From: an uncultured Clostridia bacterium
GTDB lineage: Bacteria; Bacillota; Clostridia; Monoglobales; Monoglobaceae
Direction of reading: 5' to 3'
NCBI GenBank assembly: GCA_910580105.1
Contig: CAJTWN010000009.1
Span: 8,583-72,582 of the forward strand
Length of the DNA stretch: 64,000 nucleotides
The notes below the pieces were generated by a model. The model was not told where the DNA came from, searched no databases, and saw nothing but the letters and a program-made list of their open reading frames with translations. Positions 25,201 to 35,600 of this stretch are shown in pieces; position 1 is the first letter of the stretch; the number at the start of each line of letters is the position of its first letter. Both the position numbers and the translations under genes were made by a program.

Positions 25201-28200
25201 TTATTCCCGGTTTTCGGAGGTATTTCCCTTTGCGTTCCGGGCGACCAGCTTCACTGCATCTGCCACCGTTTTTCCTGCCCGGGAAGCCTGGATCTGGATA
25301 TAGCCGTCCGTTCCCTCCCGGAAGGGATAGCTGCCCACATAGATCCAAAAACCGCCGTTGGATTTCTGATTGATGTTCATCCGGGTGTCCGTTCCACCGT
25401 CATAATGTACTTCAATGGGGACACCGCTGGGGGCGCTGCTCTCCGAAGCCCAGCGGATATAGACGTCATAGGTGTCCGCTTTCTGAATCTCCGGGGTCCA
25501 TCTTGCCCATCTGTCCGTGTCGGCGCCGGCGGTACCATCGGTGAAATAGTTCGCACCCAAATAACCGTTTCCGGATGTGGAGGCTGGCCAGCTGCTTCCA
25601 TCGGTGGAAAAGCCGGGATCGGTGTTGTCAATGATGTAGGTGTCGTTTTCCGGTTCCAGAGCCGCTTGCCCGGAGAGATCAAAGACCGCAGACAGGCTCC
25701 TGCCCCGCAGGGTGTTCACATCCGCCGTGAACTTGATCGTTGGAGAAAGCTGGGTAACGTTGATCCGGCTGTCATGACGCAGGACGCCCCTGGCCTCTGC
25801 CGCCAGCTCGATCTCAATGGTGCCGGTGTTCTTCTGGGTGGGGTCGGACAGGGCGATGGAGAGCTGGTCGTCTGTCCTTTGCAGGGTGACAGACGCCTTC
25901 TTATTACAGGTAAGGATTCCTGCCGTCTGCACGCCGTCCTCCCAGAAATTGGCGCCCAGCAGACCGGCGCTCTTTTCCTCCGCCGCCTGGAGAGAAGCCG
26001 TATTCGCAAGAATATGGACGGAAGGCGCCTGGGCATAGGCACGGGTCTCTTCCGTATTCTTGTTGGGAAGAAGTACATAGGCATAATCTTCGTTCTCTGG
26101 ATTGGTGCCGTGGCTGACCCACATGGTCAGATAGTCATCGTTATGCTCCACTGTGGAGCTGCCGGAATTGATGGAACTCCATTTTCCTTTCCGGTTTTCA
26201 CGCAGGGTATGAAGGGTTTCGCCCTCCGGGAAGTAATAACCGATGTCCGCACCCTCCACATTGCCTTCCAGATGTGCCCAGCGTGCGCCGGCGGTCGTCT
26301 CCTCAGTGCCCATTGCCGCCGCCTTTGCCGCGCCGTCAATCAGGAATTGATTGTTCTTTCCCGGCCGGAGCTTCCGGTTTTCTATGATGGTTTCGGTCTC
26401 GATGCCGTCGCTGCTGGTGATACCGGCGCCCAGCGCCACCACCTCATCATCAAAGAAGAACCAGGATTTTTTTGCGTTCATATTCTGTCCATAGGGCTGT
26501 AAATCCATCCCCGATGTACCAAAGAGACCGTCAAGTTCCGAACCGCCCGCCCAGTCGCGGGAATTGGCCTGATTCGGCTTGACCGTGCTGTTTTTCAGCA
26601 CCGTTGTTCCCGGCAGGCGATAGCGGTTGACCGTCGGCCAGAAGGTACCGCTGAATTGGGTAACGTCATCATTGTAAAGATAGAGCATTCCGTCACCGGT
26701 GTGATGCGCGGAACCGTTTTCTGAATTGATCGACTCATAGTTGGCAATCCGGCTGGAGTGCATACTCAGCGCCAAGCCATAGCCGGGGCGGAACTGAACC
26801 GCTCTGTCCATCCCATAGAACTGCCGGTAGGCGATCAGCTCGCCTCTGGAGGGAACGGAGGGGTCATTCAGGATATCCACCGCAAGGGTAATCCGGTCGA
26901 TGGGTGCATCCGGGAAGTAGGAAACCTCCGGATTGGACTGGAGCCAATATTTTACCATGCTCTTAAATTGTCCGGCATATTTTTCCGGCGCAAACTGAGA
27001 GAGGCGGAGGATAGCGCTCATGGCCTGATGTCCTGCTTTATCGGTGCTGGTTCCCTCTCTGGAAATTTCCCGTCCGCGCACAAAATCCATCAGTGCCCCC
27101 CGGTAGATAAAGGGTTCGTAAGCATCCACCACCCACCGGAAGACGTTGTTGCCCGCGATTTCATTAATCTCCCAGGCAGAACTGTCAAGGATATACATAA
27201 TATCCGCAATACAATCAATCAGCGAAAGGCCATAGCCGCCGTTATACGCAATGTTGTGATGCTGAAGGAAGGAACCGTCTTCATAGAAGCCGTCATCCTT
27301 GGTCACCATCACGAAGATATTGCTCATTCCGCTCTTCACCATATCCAGCAGACTGCCGTCCTTGACCAGGATTCCCCGGCCGGCAAAGACCTTGCACTCC
27401 CACATCCGGTTTGCACCGGTCATGGAGATGTCGTTCTGATACCGTCCCACAGCGGCCATATACCGCCCCACCTGATCGGTGTCCAGGTAGTCATAGAGCA
27501 GGACGGCGCAGTCGATCAGCGCCTCCGGAATCCCGATCTGCCAGTGCCACCAGTTACCGCCGTTGCTGAACTGGGAGGAGTAGGCATTGATGTTCATCCA
27601 GTCCAGGGCGGAAATGATGTCTTTGCGCAGTTCTTCATTCTTATAAAGGGAGGAGCCCACCGTCTCATGGGCCAGCGCCATGTCCTTCAGGGCGCGGTAG
27701 GTTGACCAGCAGTTGCCCTCATTCTTGGGATTCTGTGCGTTGGTGAAGATATATTTCCGGTCTTCGGTCTTTACCATCCTGCCCCAGGCCGCCTCGGCCG
27801 CCGTTGTGATGCTGGTCAGCTTATCCTGGATATAGGGATTGCTCTGGTGAAAATTATCGCCGCCGGTGAGCATCACCTTCCATTTCATCCGAAGCTGGTC
27901 ATAGATGCTGGATTCCGCAAACTGCCAATGATGCGCCTTGCTGAAAACTTTTCCGGTATTGATGTCCCAGACATAGGCTTTGATCTCCTGAATCTGGGCG
28001 ATCAGCGCATCGGTCAGGGGCAGTGTCACCGCAATGGGAAATTCCGCCGCTCCTGCCGGGATGGTATATTTCTCACTGGTGCAGACGGTAAGCAGGTTCC
28101 CGTTTCCGTCATAGGCGGCAATCATGGCATTGGCCGCCTGATCCGCTTCAGCAGTGTTCTGAAACAGGGCGGAGGCGGTGACGCTGTTGTTTCCGTCCAG

Positions 28201-29817
28201 CAGACTGCCCACCTCGGTAATCCCATTCTGTCCCAAAAGCTTCATCCCGGTCACCGGAGATGCCAGCAGGCGGCAGACCTCTGATTCCCCGGTTTCATCA
28301 TAATTGTTAAAGGCGCGTGCCGTCAGACTGACCGGGCCGGTCAATTCTGCCGTCCAGGTGACCGCATAGGGCGCCTGGGTGGCTTCGCCGATCTTTTCGT
28401 TATTGATATAGTATTCCACTTTCGTCACCTCCGCACCATCACAAACTGCACTGCTGGTCAAGGTAATGGCCTCATTTACGGGAATCACATCGCCGCTCCG
28501 GTGGGAGGTGATGGACACTCTGGGGGAACGCTGGGCAGTCCGCACCGGCTCGCTCATCGTGAAGAAGGCCGGTTCGCCGATGGTATTGCGCTCTCCCTCC
28601 GCCACAGGAATGACAGAAAAACGGATGTATTTGCCGCGTTCTGTCTCCGCCGGTGCATAAACGGAGGTTCCGCCAGCCCGGATGGGTTCGGATTGCAGTT
28701 CGGTGACATTCTGGGTGAAGCCAGGGTCATCTGCACAGCTCCATACGCAGTAAGAATCCCCCTCCGGCCGGCCGGTGGCGTCGGTATAGGCGCCATAGCG
28801 CCCGGTCAGGGTCTCTCCGATGACAGGGCTTCCTTCAATGGTGATCCCCTCTGCAACCGGAATCATGCTGATTTCCTCGAACTTTGTTCCGCTGGGGAAG
28901 TAGCTCCGGAACTTTTCCTCATCGGTATAACCGGTTCCCGTTGAAGGATAACAGACCGTCAGCGTACTCACCGAAGCGCCGATGGGATTCATGGTCTGGG
29001 GCGCTGTCTCCCCCCAGAACACCATCTCAGAGAGGGAGAAGTTCTGGCGGAAGGCGTTGGTTCCGATGGAGGTGATATTTCCTTCAAAGACCACCCGCTT
29101 CATTTCGCTGCAATTATTAAAGGTGTCGTTGCTGATCTTGGTAATCCCGGCCGGAAGCACCGCTTCCTTAATCTTGGTGTTGGTAAAGGCATTGGAACCG
29201 ATAGAGGTCAGGTTCTTTGGGAAATTGACCTCGCTCAGCCCTTTATTGGTATTCTGCTGACAGGTATTGTTCCCGATGGTCTTTAAGGTTGTCGGCAGCT
29301 GAAGGGTCAAGAATCCCTGCGCCGGCTGCCGGATGGCGCTGTTTGCAAGGGTGGTCACCCCTTCAGAAATAATGATATGCTTCACGCTTTTCTGGTAAAA
29401 GGGCGCATATTTTGCCTCTGAAACATAGAGGTTGATTTCTGTTTCCTGATATTGGGTGCCGTTCTCCAGTGAAAAGGCGCCTGCCAAATGGGGCACCACC
29501 ACCGGCGTGGTATTGGCCACACCGGATGCAAAGCTGAACTTGAACAGCCGTCCGCTGGCCGGCGTGTAAGAAAAGCTGTACAATCCGTTGGACAATGTTC
29601 CCGTCTCCGCCGGAACCCCGTCGGTGACAGTATAGGTATAGGTCGCATGATCCCGCCAGTTTTCGTCCACCACAAGTTGATCTCCCTGATAATAAGCGGC
29701 GGTCACCACAAGGGGAACCGATTTGGTTTCTGTCTCTCCCTCTGCAAAAACAGAAAAAAGGCCGCAGTTCGTCAACAAAAAAACTGCCGCCAGTATCCAT
29801 CCAATCCATTTTTTCAT
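25201..29817 (-). CDS. Secreted family 8 polysaccharide lyase with LRR and golvesin-like domains
   Basis: The start (MKKWIGWILAAVFLLTNCGL) is set at 29817, with AGGAG eight bases upstream; length ~1538. After the signal peptide, ~130-290 hold BspA-type leucine-rich repeats (LPTTLKTIGNN, FPKNLTSIGSNAF, VVFEGNITSIGTNAF). Ig-like modules follow (~330-600). The PL8 alpha-toroid starts near 640: NGGNWWHWQIGIPEAL carries the conserved Asn, and FLQHHNIAYNGGYG holds the catalytic His and Tyr. The PL8 beta-sandwich domains follow (to ~1390). The last ~140 residues look like a golvesin C-terminal-like domain (IDNTDPGFSTDG, YDVYIRWASES, VADAVKLV). PL8 enzymes cleave uronic-acid-containing chains such as hyaluronan, chondroitin or xanthan by beta-elimination. 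Host glycosaminoglycans are plausible, but the substrate is not certain. Confidence 0.85.
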   Translation of the reverse strand: MKKWIGWILAAVFLLTNCGLFSVFAEGETETKSVPLVVTAAYYQGDQLVVDENWRDHATYTYTVTDGVPAETGTLSNGLYSFSYTPASGRLFKFSFASGVANTTPVVVPHLAGAFSLENGTQYQETEINLYVSEAKYAPFYQKSVKHIIISEGVTTLANSAIRQPAQGFLTLQLPTTLKTIGNNTCQQNTNKGLSEVNFPKNLTSIGSNAFTNTKIKEAVLPAGITKISNDTFNNCSEMKRVVFEGNITSIGTNAFRQNFSLSEMVFWGETAPQTMNPIGASVSTLTVCYPSTGTGYTDEEKFRSYFPSGTKFEEISMIPVAEGITIEGSPVIGETLTGRYGAYTDATGRPEGDSYCVWSCADDPGFTQNVTELQSEPIRAGGTSVYAPAETERGKYIRFSVIPVAEGERNTIGEPAFFTMSEPVRTAQRSPRVSITSHRSGDVIPVNEAITLTSSAVCDGAEVTKVEYYINNEKIGEATQAPYAVTWTAELTGPVSLTARAFNNYDETGESEVCRLLASPVTGMKLLGQNGITEVGSLLDGNNSVTASALFQNTAEADQAANAMIAAYDGNGNLLTVCTSEKYTIPAGAAEFPIAVTLPLTDALIAQIQEIKAYVWDINTGKVFSKAHHWQFAESSIYDQLRMKWKVMLTGGDNFHQSNPYIQDKLTSITTAAEAAWGRMVKTEDRKYIFTNAQNPKNEGNCWSTYRALKDMALAHETVGSSLYKNEELRKDIISALDWMNINAYSSQFSNGGNWWHWQIGIPEALIDCAVLLYDYLDTDQVGRYMAAVGRYQNDISMTGANRMWECKVFAGRGILVKDGSLLDMVKSGMSNIFVMVTKDDGFYEDGSFLQHHNIAYNGGYGLSLIDCIADIMYILDSSAWEINEIAGNNVFRWVVDAYEPFIYRGALMDFVRGREISREGTSTDKAGHQAMSAILRLSQFAPEKYAGQFKSMVKYWLQSNPEVSYFPDAPIDRITLAVDILNDPSVPSRGELIAYRQFYGMDRAVQFRPGYGLALSMHSSRIANYESINSENGSAHHTGDGMLYLYNDDVTQFSGTFWPTVNRYRLPGTTVLKNSTVKPNQANSRDWAGGSELDGLFGTSGMDLQPYGQNMNAKKSWFFFDDEVVALGAGITSSDGIETETIIENRKLRPGKNNQFLIDGAAKAAAMGTEETTAGARWAHLEGNVEGADIGYYFPEGETLHTLRENRKGKWSSINSGSSTVEHNDDYLTMWVSHGTNPENEDYAYVLLPNKNTEETRAYAQAPSVHILANTASLQAAEEKSAGLLGANFWEDGVQTAGILTCNKKASVTLQRTDDQLSIALSDPTQKNTGTIEIELAAEARGVLRHDSRINVTQLSPTIKFTADVNTLRGRSLSAVFDLSGQAALEPENDTYIIDNTDPGFSTDGSSWPASTSGNGYLGANYFTDGTAGADTDRWARWTPEIQKADTYDVYIRWASESSAPSGVPIEVHYDGGTDTRMNINQKSNGGFWIYVGSYPFREGTDGYIQIQASRAGKTVADAVKLVARNAKGNTSENRE

Positions 29818-29851
29818 TTTTACAACTCCTAACAATCATTTCTCGTTTTTC

Positions 29852-29880
29852 ATTATAGCACACCGGACTTCCTGAAACAA
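29852..29880 (-). promoter_or_regulatory. Promoter of the PL8 gene
   Basis: On the minus strand TTGTTT (29875-29880), a 17-bp spacer and a perfect TATAAT (29852-29857). The leader is short (~30 nt). Confidence 0.65.
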
Positions 29881-30053
29881 TCATTTTATTACACATATCC
29901 AAATTCTTTTATCCAAATATCAATTTTTTAATATATAAGTACCAACAAATTGACCAGCCGGTTTTGCAGCAGATTCCCCGAAACTTGGCACATCCCGGCA
30001 CTTTATTTGCGGTATGATAGAAGAAACGATAAAAAGGAAAGGATGCAAAGAAA

Positions 30054-30869
30054 ATGGCAAGACCACAAAAACGGGGAATGGACTATTTCCCCATGGATGT
30101 AAACACAAATCACACGCTGGACTATCTGCGGATGCGTTTCGGCCTTGTGGGGTTCGGCGCAGTTATCCGGCTTTGGCAAAGAATCTATGCCGAGAATGGT
30201 TATTATATGGAAGCGGATGAGGACGCCCTCGGCTTTTTCGCAGAAGAAAACCGGCTGAATCCGGAAGAACTTGATCAAATTATCACATTTGCTGTCAGGC
30301 AGGGGATTTTTGATGAACAGCTGTATGAAGAAGAAGGAATTCTGACCTCATATGAAATTCAGGAACGTTATTTCTCGGCAGTCGGAAGGCGGAGCCGGGT
30401 GGAGGCCGACAGCCGCTATTTTCTGTTACCGGCAGAAGAATGCGGGGCGAATCTCTGTCTGGACGGGGTTTTTGTCAACAGAAACACAGCAGAAACCGAT
30501 GTTCCTGCCTGCAATAATCCCCAAACTAAAGAAAACAATACAAAAGTAAACCAAATCATACAAGATCAAACCACACAAAATCAAAATATATTATATATAA
30601 ATAAAAGCAAACCAGAGGAAACCACAGCAGAGAAAACCGAAATAAAATGCAGCAGCCTGCAAAGTAAAGAAGCCCTCCGCCTCGTTGGAATGTTTGAAAA
30701 AATCACCGGAAAAAAAGTGAAAAACAAGCTGCTGAACCTGTTTTTACAGGCGCTTTCCACAGGTATAGAACCAAAGAATTTGGAACAACTTATCTATAAA
30801 GCCGTAAAACAACATGAATGCGAGCAGTATCTGACGGCAAAGCTGGAAAATTCTCTGTCGGACACCTGA
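30054..30869 (+). CDS. DUF4373 (Lin1244/Lin1753 N-terminal) domain protein
   Basis: This 271-residue protein begins MARPQKRGMDYFPMDVNTNH, the hallmark of the DUF4373 domain (~1-120) found in phage-like and chromosomal replisome-organiser-type proteins of Firmicutes. The middle (~150-200) is Asn/Gln/Thr-rich and probably disordered. A C-terminal helical domain (~205-265, LVGMFEKITGKKVKNKLLN) may contact DNA or a partner. AAAGGA precedes the start. No other phage genes are near, so it may be a domesticated or orphan gene. A role in DNA binding or replication is inferred only from the family. Confidence 0.65.
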   Translation: MARPQKRGMDYFPMDVNTNHTLDYLRMRFGLVGFGAVIRLWQRIYAENGYYMEADEDALGFFAEENRLNPEELDQIITFAVRQGIFDEQLYEEEGILTSYEIQERYFSAVGRRSRVEADSRYFLLPAEECGANLCLDGVFVNRNTAETDVPACNNPQTKENNTKVNQIIQDQTTQNQNILYINKSKPEETTAEKTEIKCSSLQSKEALRLVGMFEKITGKKVKNKLLNLFLQALSTGIEPKNLEQLIYKAVKQHECEQYLTAKLENSLSDT

Positions 30870-30947
30870 CGGCAATATATAAACTGACAGGACTGATTCA
30901 TACCTGCCAAAAGGTGAACCGTACAAAAAAGGAGGTCTTTGCGCCAA

Positions 30948-31766
30948 ATGGATAATCCTATGATTTTTTTCGATGTGGACGGCACCATCTTTCGATATGA
31001 AGACGGCATCCGGCCCCTGATCCGGCAAGGGATTGCGGCTGTCCGTCAAAGGGGATGCAGGGTTGTCATCAATACCGGACGGGCACGGGGGATGCTGCCG
31101 GAATCATTAAACGAAAGGGATTTTGACGGGTTCATCACCGGTTCAGGAAGCCGGGTGGAATACGAAGGCCGCGTTCTGTTCGAACAGGAGATACAAGAGG
31201 AAATCATCCTGCGTCTCCTTAAAGAAAAAGCGCGTTATGCCTTTACCCTCGAAACCGAGGACTTTGCCTATATGACCGGAAAAATGGCAGAACTGCAAAG
31301 CCATATCCACGCATCGGCAGACAGCCAGCTTTTGAAGTTCCGGGGGAACAAATATGTGGTCGGCAACACCATCGGCCGCTATTGCCCGGATATTCCGGTT
31401 GGTAAAATTTGTTTCATGGCCGAAACCCGGCAGGAAGCAGATCAGATAACCGCGCTGCTGGGCAAAGATTTCTTTATCGTCACCGAACACCAGAAGGGCA
31501 TTCTATATGGCGAAGCCGTCCCCCAAAACTGCGGCAAAGGAAATGCTGTCCTCCGTCTTTGCAAAGCCCTTTCCCTTCCGCCGGAAAATACCATTGCCTT
31601 CGGTGACGGACAGAATGATTTGGATATGCTGAAGGCCGCCGGAACAGGGGTTGCCATGGGCAATGGGGCGGAAAATGTTAAGGCAGAAGCCGCTTTTGTC
31701 TGCCCGTCTATCGGAGAGGACGGCGTATACCACGGCCTTGTCCTCCTCGGCCTGCTTCCCGGATAG
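30948..31766 (+). CDS. HAD-superfamily (Cof-type) phosphatase
   Basis: The 272-residue product starts MDNPMIFFDVDGTI. The ATG is 12 nt from AAAAGGAGG; an in-frame TTG at 30939 is closer but only ~3 nt from it. HAD motif I is FFDVDGT (nucleophile and acid Asp), motif II is NTGRARG, motif III is the Lys in GKGNAVLRLC, and motif IV is AFGDGQNDLDML. The order and the type-IIB cap (~85-190) fit the Cof/YbjI group, which dephosphorylates sugar phosphates or cofactors such as FMN or pyridoxal phosphate. The specific substrate is unknown. It is cytoplasmic and lies 80 bp after the DUF4373 gene. Confidence 0.85.
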   Translation: MDNPMIFFDVDGTIFRYEDGIRPLIRQGIAAVRQRGCRVVINTGRARGMLPESLNERDFDGFITGSGSRVEYEGRVLFEQEIQEEIILRLLKEKARYAFTLETEDFAYMTGKMAELQSHIHASADSQLLKFRGNKYVVGNTIGRYCPDIPVGKICFMAETRQEADQITALLGKDFFIVTEHQKGILYGEAVPQNCGKGNAVLRLCKALSLPPENTIAFGDGQNDLDMLKAAGTGVAMGNGAENVKAEAAFVCPSIGEDGVYHGLVLLGLLPG

Positions 31767-31884
31767 TCTGACGGCAGAAAGGTGTGTACCGCTGAACATC
31801 TGTCGTATACGAGTTGAAATTTTATCTGCCATTGGACAACTGACGCATATCCACTAAGCATTGGGCATATACCCTTACACAACT

Positions 31885-32268
31885 GATATACACCGCCGGA
31901 CATTCGATGTATACCGCCGGGCAGTCGATGTATACCACTGGACATTCGATGTATACCACTGGACATCCTATGTATACCGCCGGACATCCGATATACACCG
32001 CCGGCAGTCGATGTATACCGCCGAGCATCCGATATACACCGCCGGACATCCGATATATACCGCCGGGCATTCGATATATACCGCCGGGCATTCGATATAT
32101 ACCGCCGGGCATCCGATGTATACCGCCGGCATTCGATGTATACTGCCGGGCATCCGATGTATACCGCCGGGCATCCGATGTATACCGCCGGGCAGTCGAT
32201 ATATACCGCCGGGCATCCGATGTATACCGCCGGACACCCGATGTATACCGCCGGGCAGTCGATGTATC
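31885..32268. repeat. 21-bp tandem repeat, about 18 copies
   Basis: The unit is close to GATGTATACCGCCGGGCATCC, read as a cycle. Two units (starting ~31990 and ~32115) are 20 bp; the rest are 21. Variation falls mainly in GATGT/GATAT and CATCC/CAGTC. Because 21 is a multiple of three, several frames on both strands stay open and give repetitive pseudo-proteins (MYTAGHP-type and GIHRMPG-type), but none has a ribosome site. It lies between the HAD gene and carB. The flanks 31767-31884 and 32269-32510 show no gene. Confidence 0.9.
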
Positions 32269-32386
32269 CCCTTCAAAACCGCCCCATCCCCGATGAACAA
32301 CCAGGGCAAATCACAGGGCAGCGCACACCATCCGCATTCCGCCGGCGTTCAGCTTCTCAATTTACGGCTGTCCGCAAAGAAAACCA

Positions 32387-32409
32387 CACCTGTCTGCCAC
32401 AGGTTTTTT
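32387..32409 (+). terminator. Weak terminator between the tandem repeat and carB
   Basis: ACCTGT and ACAGGT form a six-bp stem over CTGCC, followed by six T's. It could end transcription coming through the tandem repeat before the carB promoter. Confidence 0.4.
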
Positions 32410-32514
32410 CGGTTTTTCGCGTGCATTTTTTTGGTTTGACGCACAAATTCTTCGGGCTGAAAAAAATAATCTCTGTCCAACATAACGATATTTGTCAAAA
32501 ATCCGGTTATCCTC

Positions 32515-32542
32515 TTGATTCTGAGAAAATTTGTGGTATAAT
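32515..32542 (+). promoter_or_regulatory. Promoter of carB
   Basis: TTGATT (32515-32520), a 16-bp spacer and a perfect TATAAT (32537-32542), ~130 bp before the carB start. No PyrR or purine-type leader was recognised. Confidence 0.65.
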
Positions 32543-32675
32543 TGTAAGAAAGTTTTTTCCCATTCATGGCGTAAAAAGGATTTCTGTCTTTTTTATACCG
32601 TCATTATACCGTTGAGGCGTAATTTTTCGTATAGTAAAATGGAGAAAGAAAATCAAGGAAGAAGTGAGGTAGCGT

Positions 32676-35600
32676 ATGAAAAGAGAAGACATTCACAAAG
32701 TGCTGATTATCGGTTCCGGCCCCATCATCATCGGACAGGCCTGCGAATTTGACTATTCGGGCACACAGGCTTGTAAGGCACTGAAAAATTTGGGTTATGA
32801 GATTGTTTTGGTCAACTCCAACCCGGCCACCATTATGACCGACCCGGAAACGGCGGATATTACCTATATCGAGCCTTTGAATGTAGAGCGTCTGGAGCAG
32901 ATTATCGCCAAAGAGCGGCCCGATGCCCTGCTCCCCAACCTGGGCGGACAGTCCGGCCTGAATTTATGTTCAGAGCTTCAAAATGCCGGCGTATTGGACA
33001 AATACAATGTGAAGGTTATCGGTGTCCAGGTGGACGCCATTGAACGCGGTGAAGACCGCATCGAGTTCAAAAAGACAATGAATTCCCTCGGTATTGAAAT
33101 GGCACGAAGCGAAGTTGCCTATTCGGTGGACGAAGCCCTTGCCATTGCAGAAGAACTCGGATACCCTGTGGTTCTCCGTCCGGCATACACCATGGGCGGC
33201 GCCGGCGGCGGCCTTGTCTATAATATGGAAGAACTGAAAACCGTCTGCGCCCGCGGCCTGCAGGCAAGCCTTGTGGGACAGGTGCTGGTTGAGGAATCCA
33301 TCCTCGGCTGGGAGGAACTCGAACTTGAGGTTGTCCGCGATGCCAAGAACAATATGATCACCGTTTGCTTTATCGAAAACATTGATCCGCTGGGCGTACA
33401 CACCGGCGACTCTTTCTGCAGCGCCCCCATGCTGACCATCTCGGAAGAAACGCAGAAGCGTTTGCAGGAACAGGCATACAAAATTGTTGAGGCAATCGAG
33501 GTGATCGGCGGCACCAATGTACAGTTTGCCCACGATCCGGTTTCGGACCGTATCATCGTAATTGAAATCAATCCCAGAACCTCCCGTTCTTCCGCCCTTG
33601 CTTCCAAAGCAACCGGATTCCCGATTGCGCTGGTGTCCGCAATGCTGGCAAGCGGTCTGACCCTTGACGAAATCCCCTGCGGCAAATATGGAACCCTGGA
33701 CAAATACGTTCCGGGCGGCGACTATGTGGTCATCAAGTTTGCACGCTGGGCCTTTGAAAAGTTCAAAGGCGCCCAGGACAAGCTGGGTACGCAGATGCGC
33801 GCTGTGGGTGAGGTCATGAGCATCGGCAAAACCTATAAAGAAGCCTTCCAGAAGGCCATCCGCAGTCTGGAGACCGGACGCTATGGTCTCGGCGGCGCAA
33901 AGGATTTTGCAGAAAAATCCAAAGATGAACTTCTCCAGATGCTGGTCAGTCCCAGCAGTGAACGCCACTTCATCATGTACGAGGCCATCCGCAAAGGTGC
34001 AACCGATGAGGAAATATTTGAACGGACCAGTGTAAAACACTATTTCATCGACCAGATGCGGGAACTTGTTGAAGAAGAAGAGGCCCTCAAAAAGAATATC
34101 GGCAAAGTACCGGAGACCGAAGCTCTGAAAAAAGCAAAATGCGATGGGTTCTCGGACAAATACCTCAGCCAGATTCTGAACGTCTCTGAAGACGAAATCC
34201 GCGATGCCCGCATCGAGGCAGGTATTGTGGAAAAATGGGAAGGCGTCCACGTCAGCGGAACCCAGGATGCCGCATACTATTATTCCAGCTATAACATTGA
34301 AGAGGACTGCAAAGAACCCCAGAGCGGCAAGCAGAAAATTATGATTCTCGGCGGCGGCCCCAACCGCATCGGCCAGGGCATCGAATTTGATTACTGCTGT
34401 GTCCATGCGGCAAAGGCCCTCAAAAAGCTGGGCTTCGAAACCATTATTGTCAACTGCAACCCAGAGACCGTATCCACCGATTATGATACCTCCGACCGTC
34501 TGTATTTTGAACCTCTCACCCTTGAGGATGTGCTCAGCATTCATGAAAAGGAAAAACCCGTTGGCGTTATCGCCCAGTTTGGCGGACAGACACCGCTGAA
34601 CCTTGCGGCGGCACTGAAGAAGGCCGGCGTCAACATTCTCGGCACCACGCCGGAGACCATCGACCTTGCGGAAGACCGTGACTTATTCCGCGCCATGATG
34701 GACAAGCTGGAAATCCCCATGCCGGAATCCGGCATGGCTGTCAATACCGAAGAAGCGCTTGCCATTGCCCGGAAAATCGGGTATCCGGTGATGGTTCGCC
34801 CCTCCTATGTACTGGGCGGACGGGGCATGGAAGTTGTTTATGACGATGACGACCTCACCTTCTATATGCAGGCAGCTGTGGGCGTTACGCCTGACCGTCC
34901 CATTTTGATTGACCGCTTCCTTCACCACGCTACCGAATGCGAAGCGGATGCAATCAGCGACGGCAAAAACGTCTTTGTTCCATCGGTCATGGAGCACATC
35001 GAGCTTGCCGGCGTCCATTCCGGCGATTCGGCCTGCGTCATTCCGCCGAAAAGCCTTACCCACGACCAGATTGAAACCATCAAGGAATACACCAAAAAGA
35101 TTGCCAGCGAGATGAATGTCGTCGGGCTGATGAACATGCAGTATGCCATTGAAGACGGCAAGGTCTATGTACTCGAAGCAAATCCGCGCGCATCCAGAAC
35201 GGTGCCGCTGGTTTCCAAGGTCTGCGGCATCAACATGGTGCAGCTTGCGACCGATATTATGACCGGGTATCTGACCGGGCGGCCGTCTCCGGTTCCTGAA
35301 CTCAAGGAAAAGACCTTCAAGCACTATGGTGTCAAGGAAGCGGTCTTCCCCTTCAACATGTTCCAGGAAGTCGATCCGGTTCTCGGACCGGAAATGCGGT
35401 CTACCGGTGAAGTTCTGGGGCTTTCTTCCAGCTTTGGAGAAGCGTTCTACAAAGCACAGGAAGCGACCCAAACCACCAAATTACCTCTGGAAGGAACCGT
35501 CCTGATCAGTGTCAACGACATGGACAAGGATGAAGCTGTGGAAGTGGCACGGGGATTTATCGAATGCGGATTCAAGATTATGGCGACCGAAGGAACGCAC

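Noticed and set aside
31822..32615. Repetitive proteins of 96-192 residues over the 21-bp repeat
   Set aside because: The repeat length is a multiple of three, so several frames stay open by chance; no start signals and no similarity to a protein family.
32970..34544. Long antisense frame in carB (524 codons) and similar ones in adhE and lhr
   Set aside because: Codon-bias shadows of strongly conserved genes; their composition (for example FDFNCH-rich) is not protein-like.
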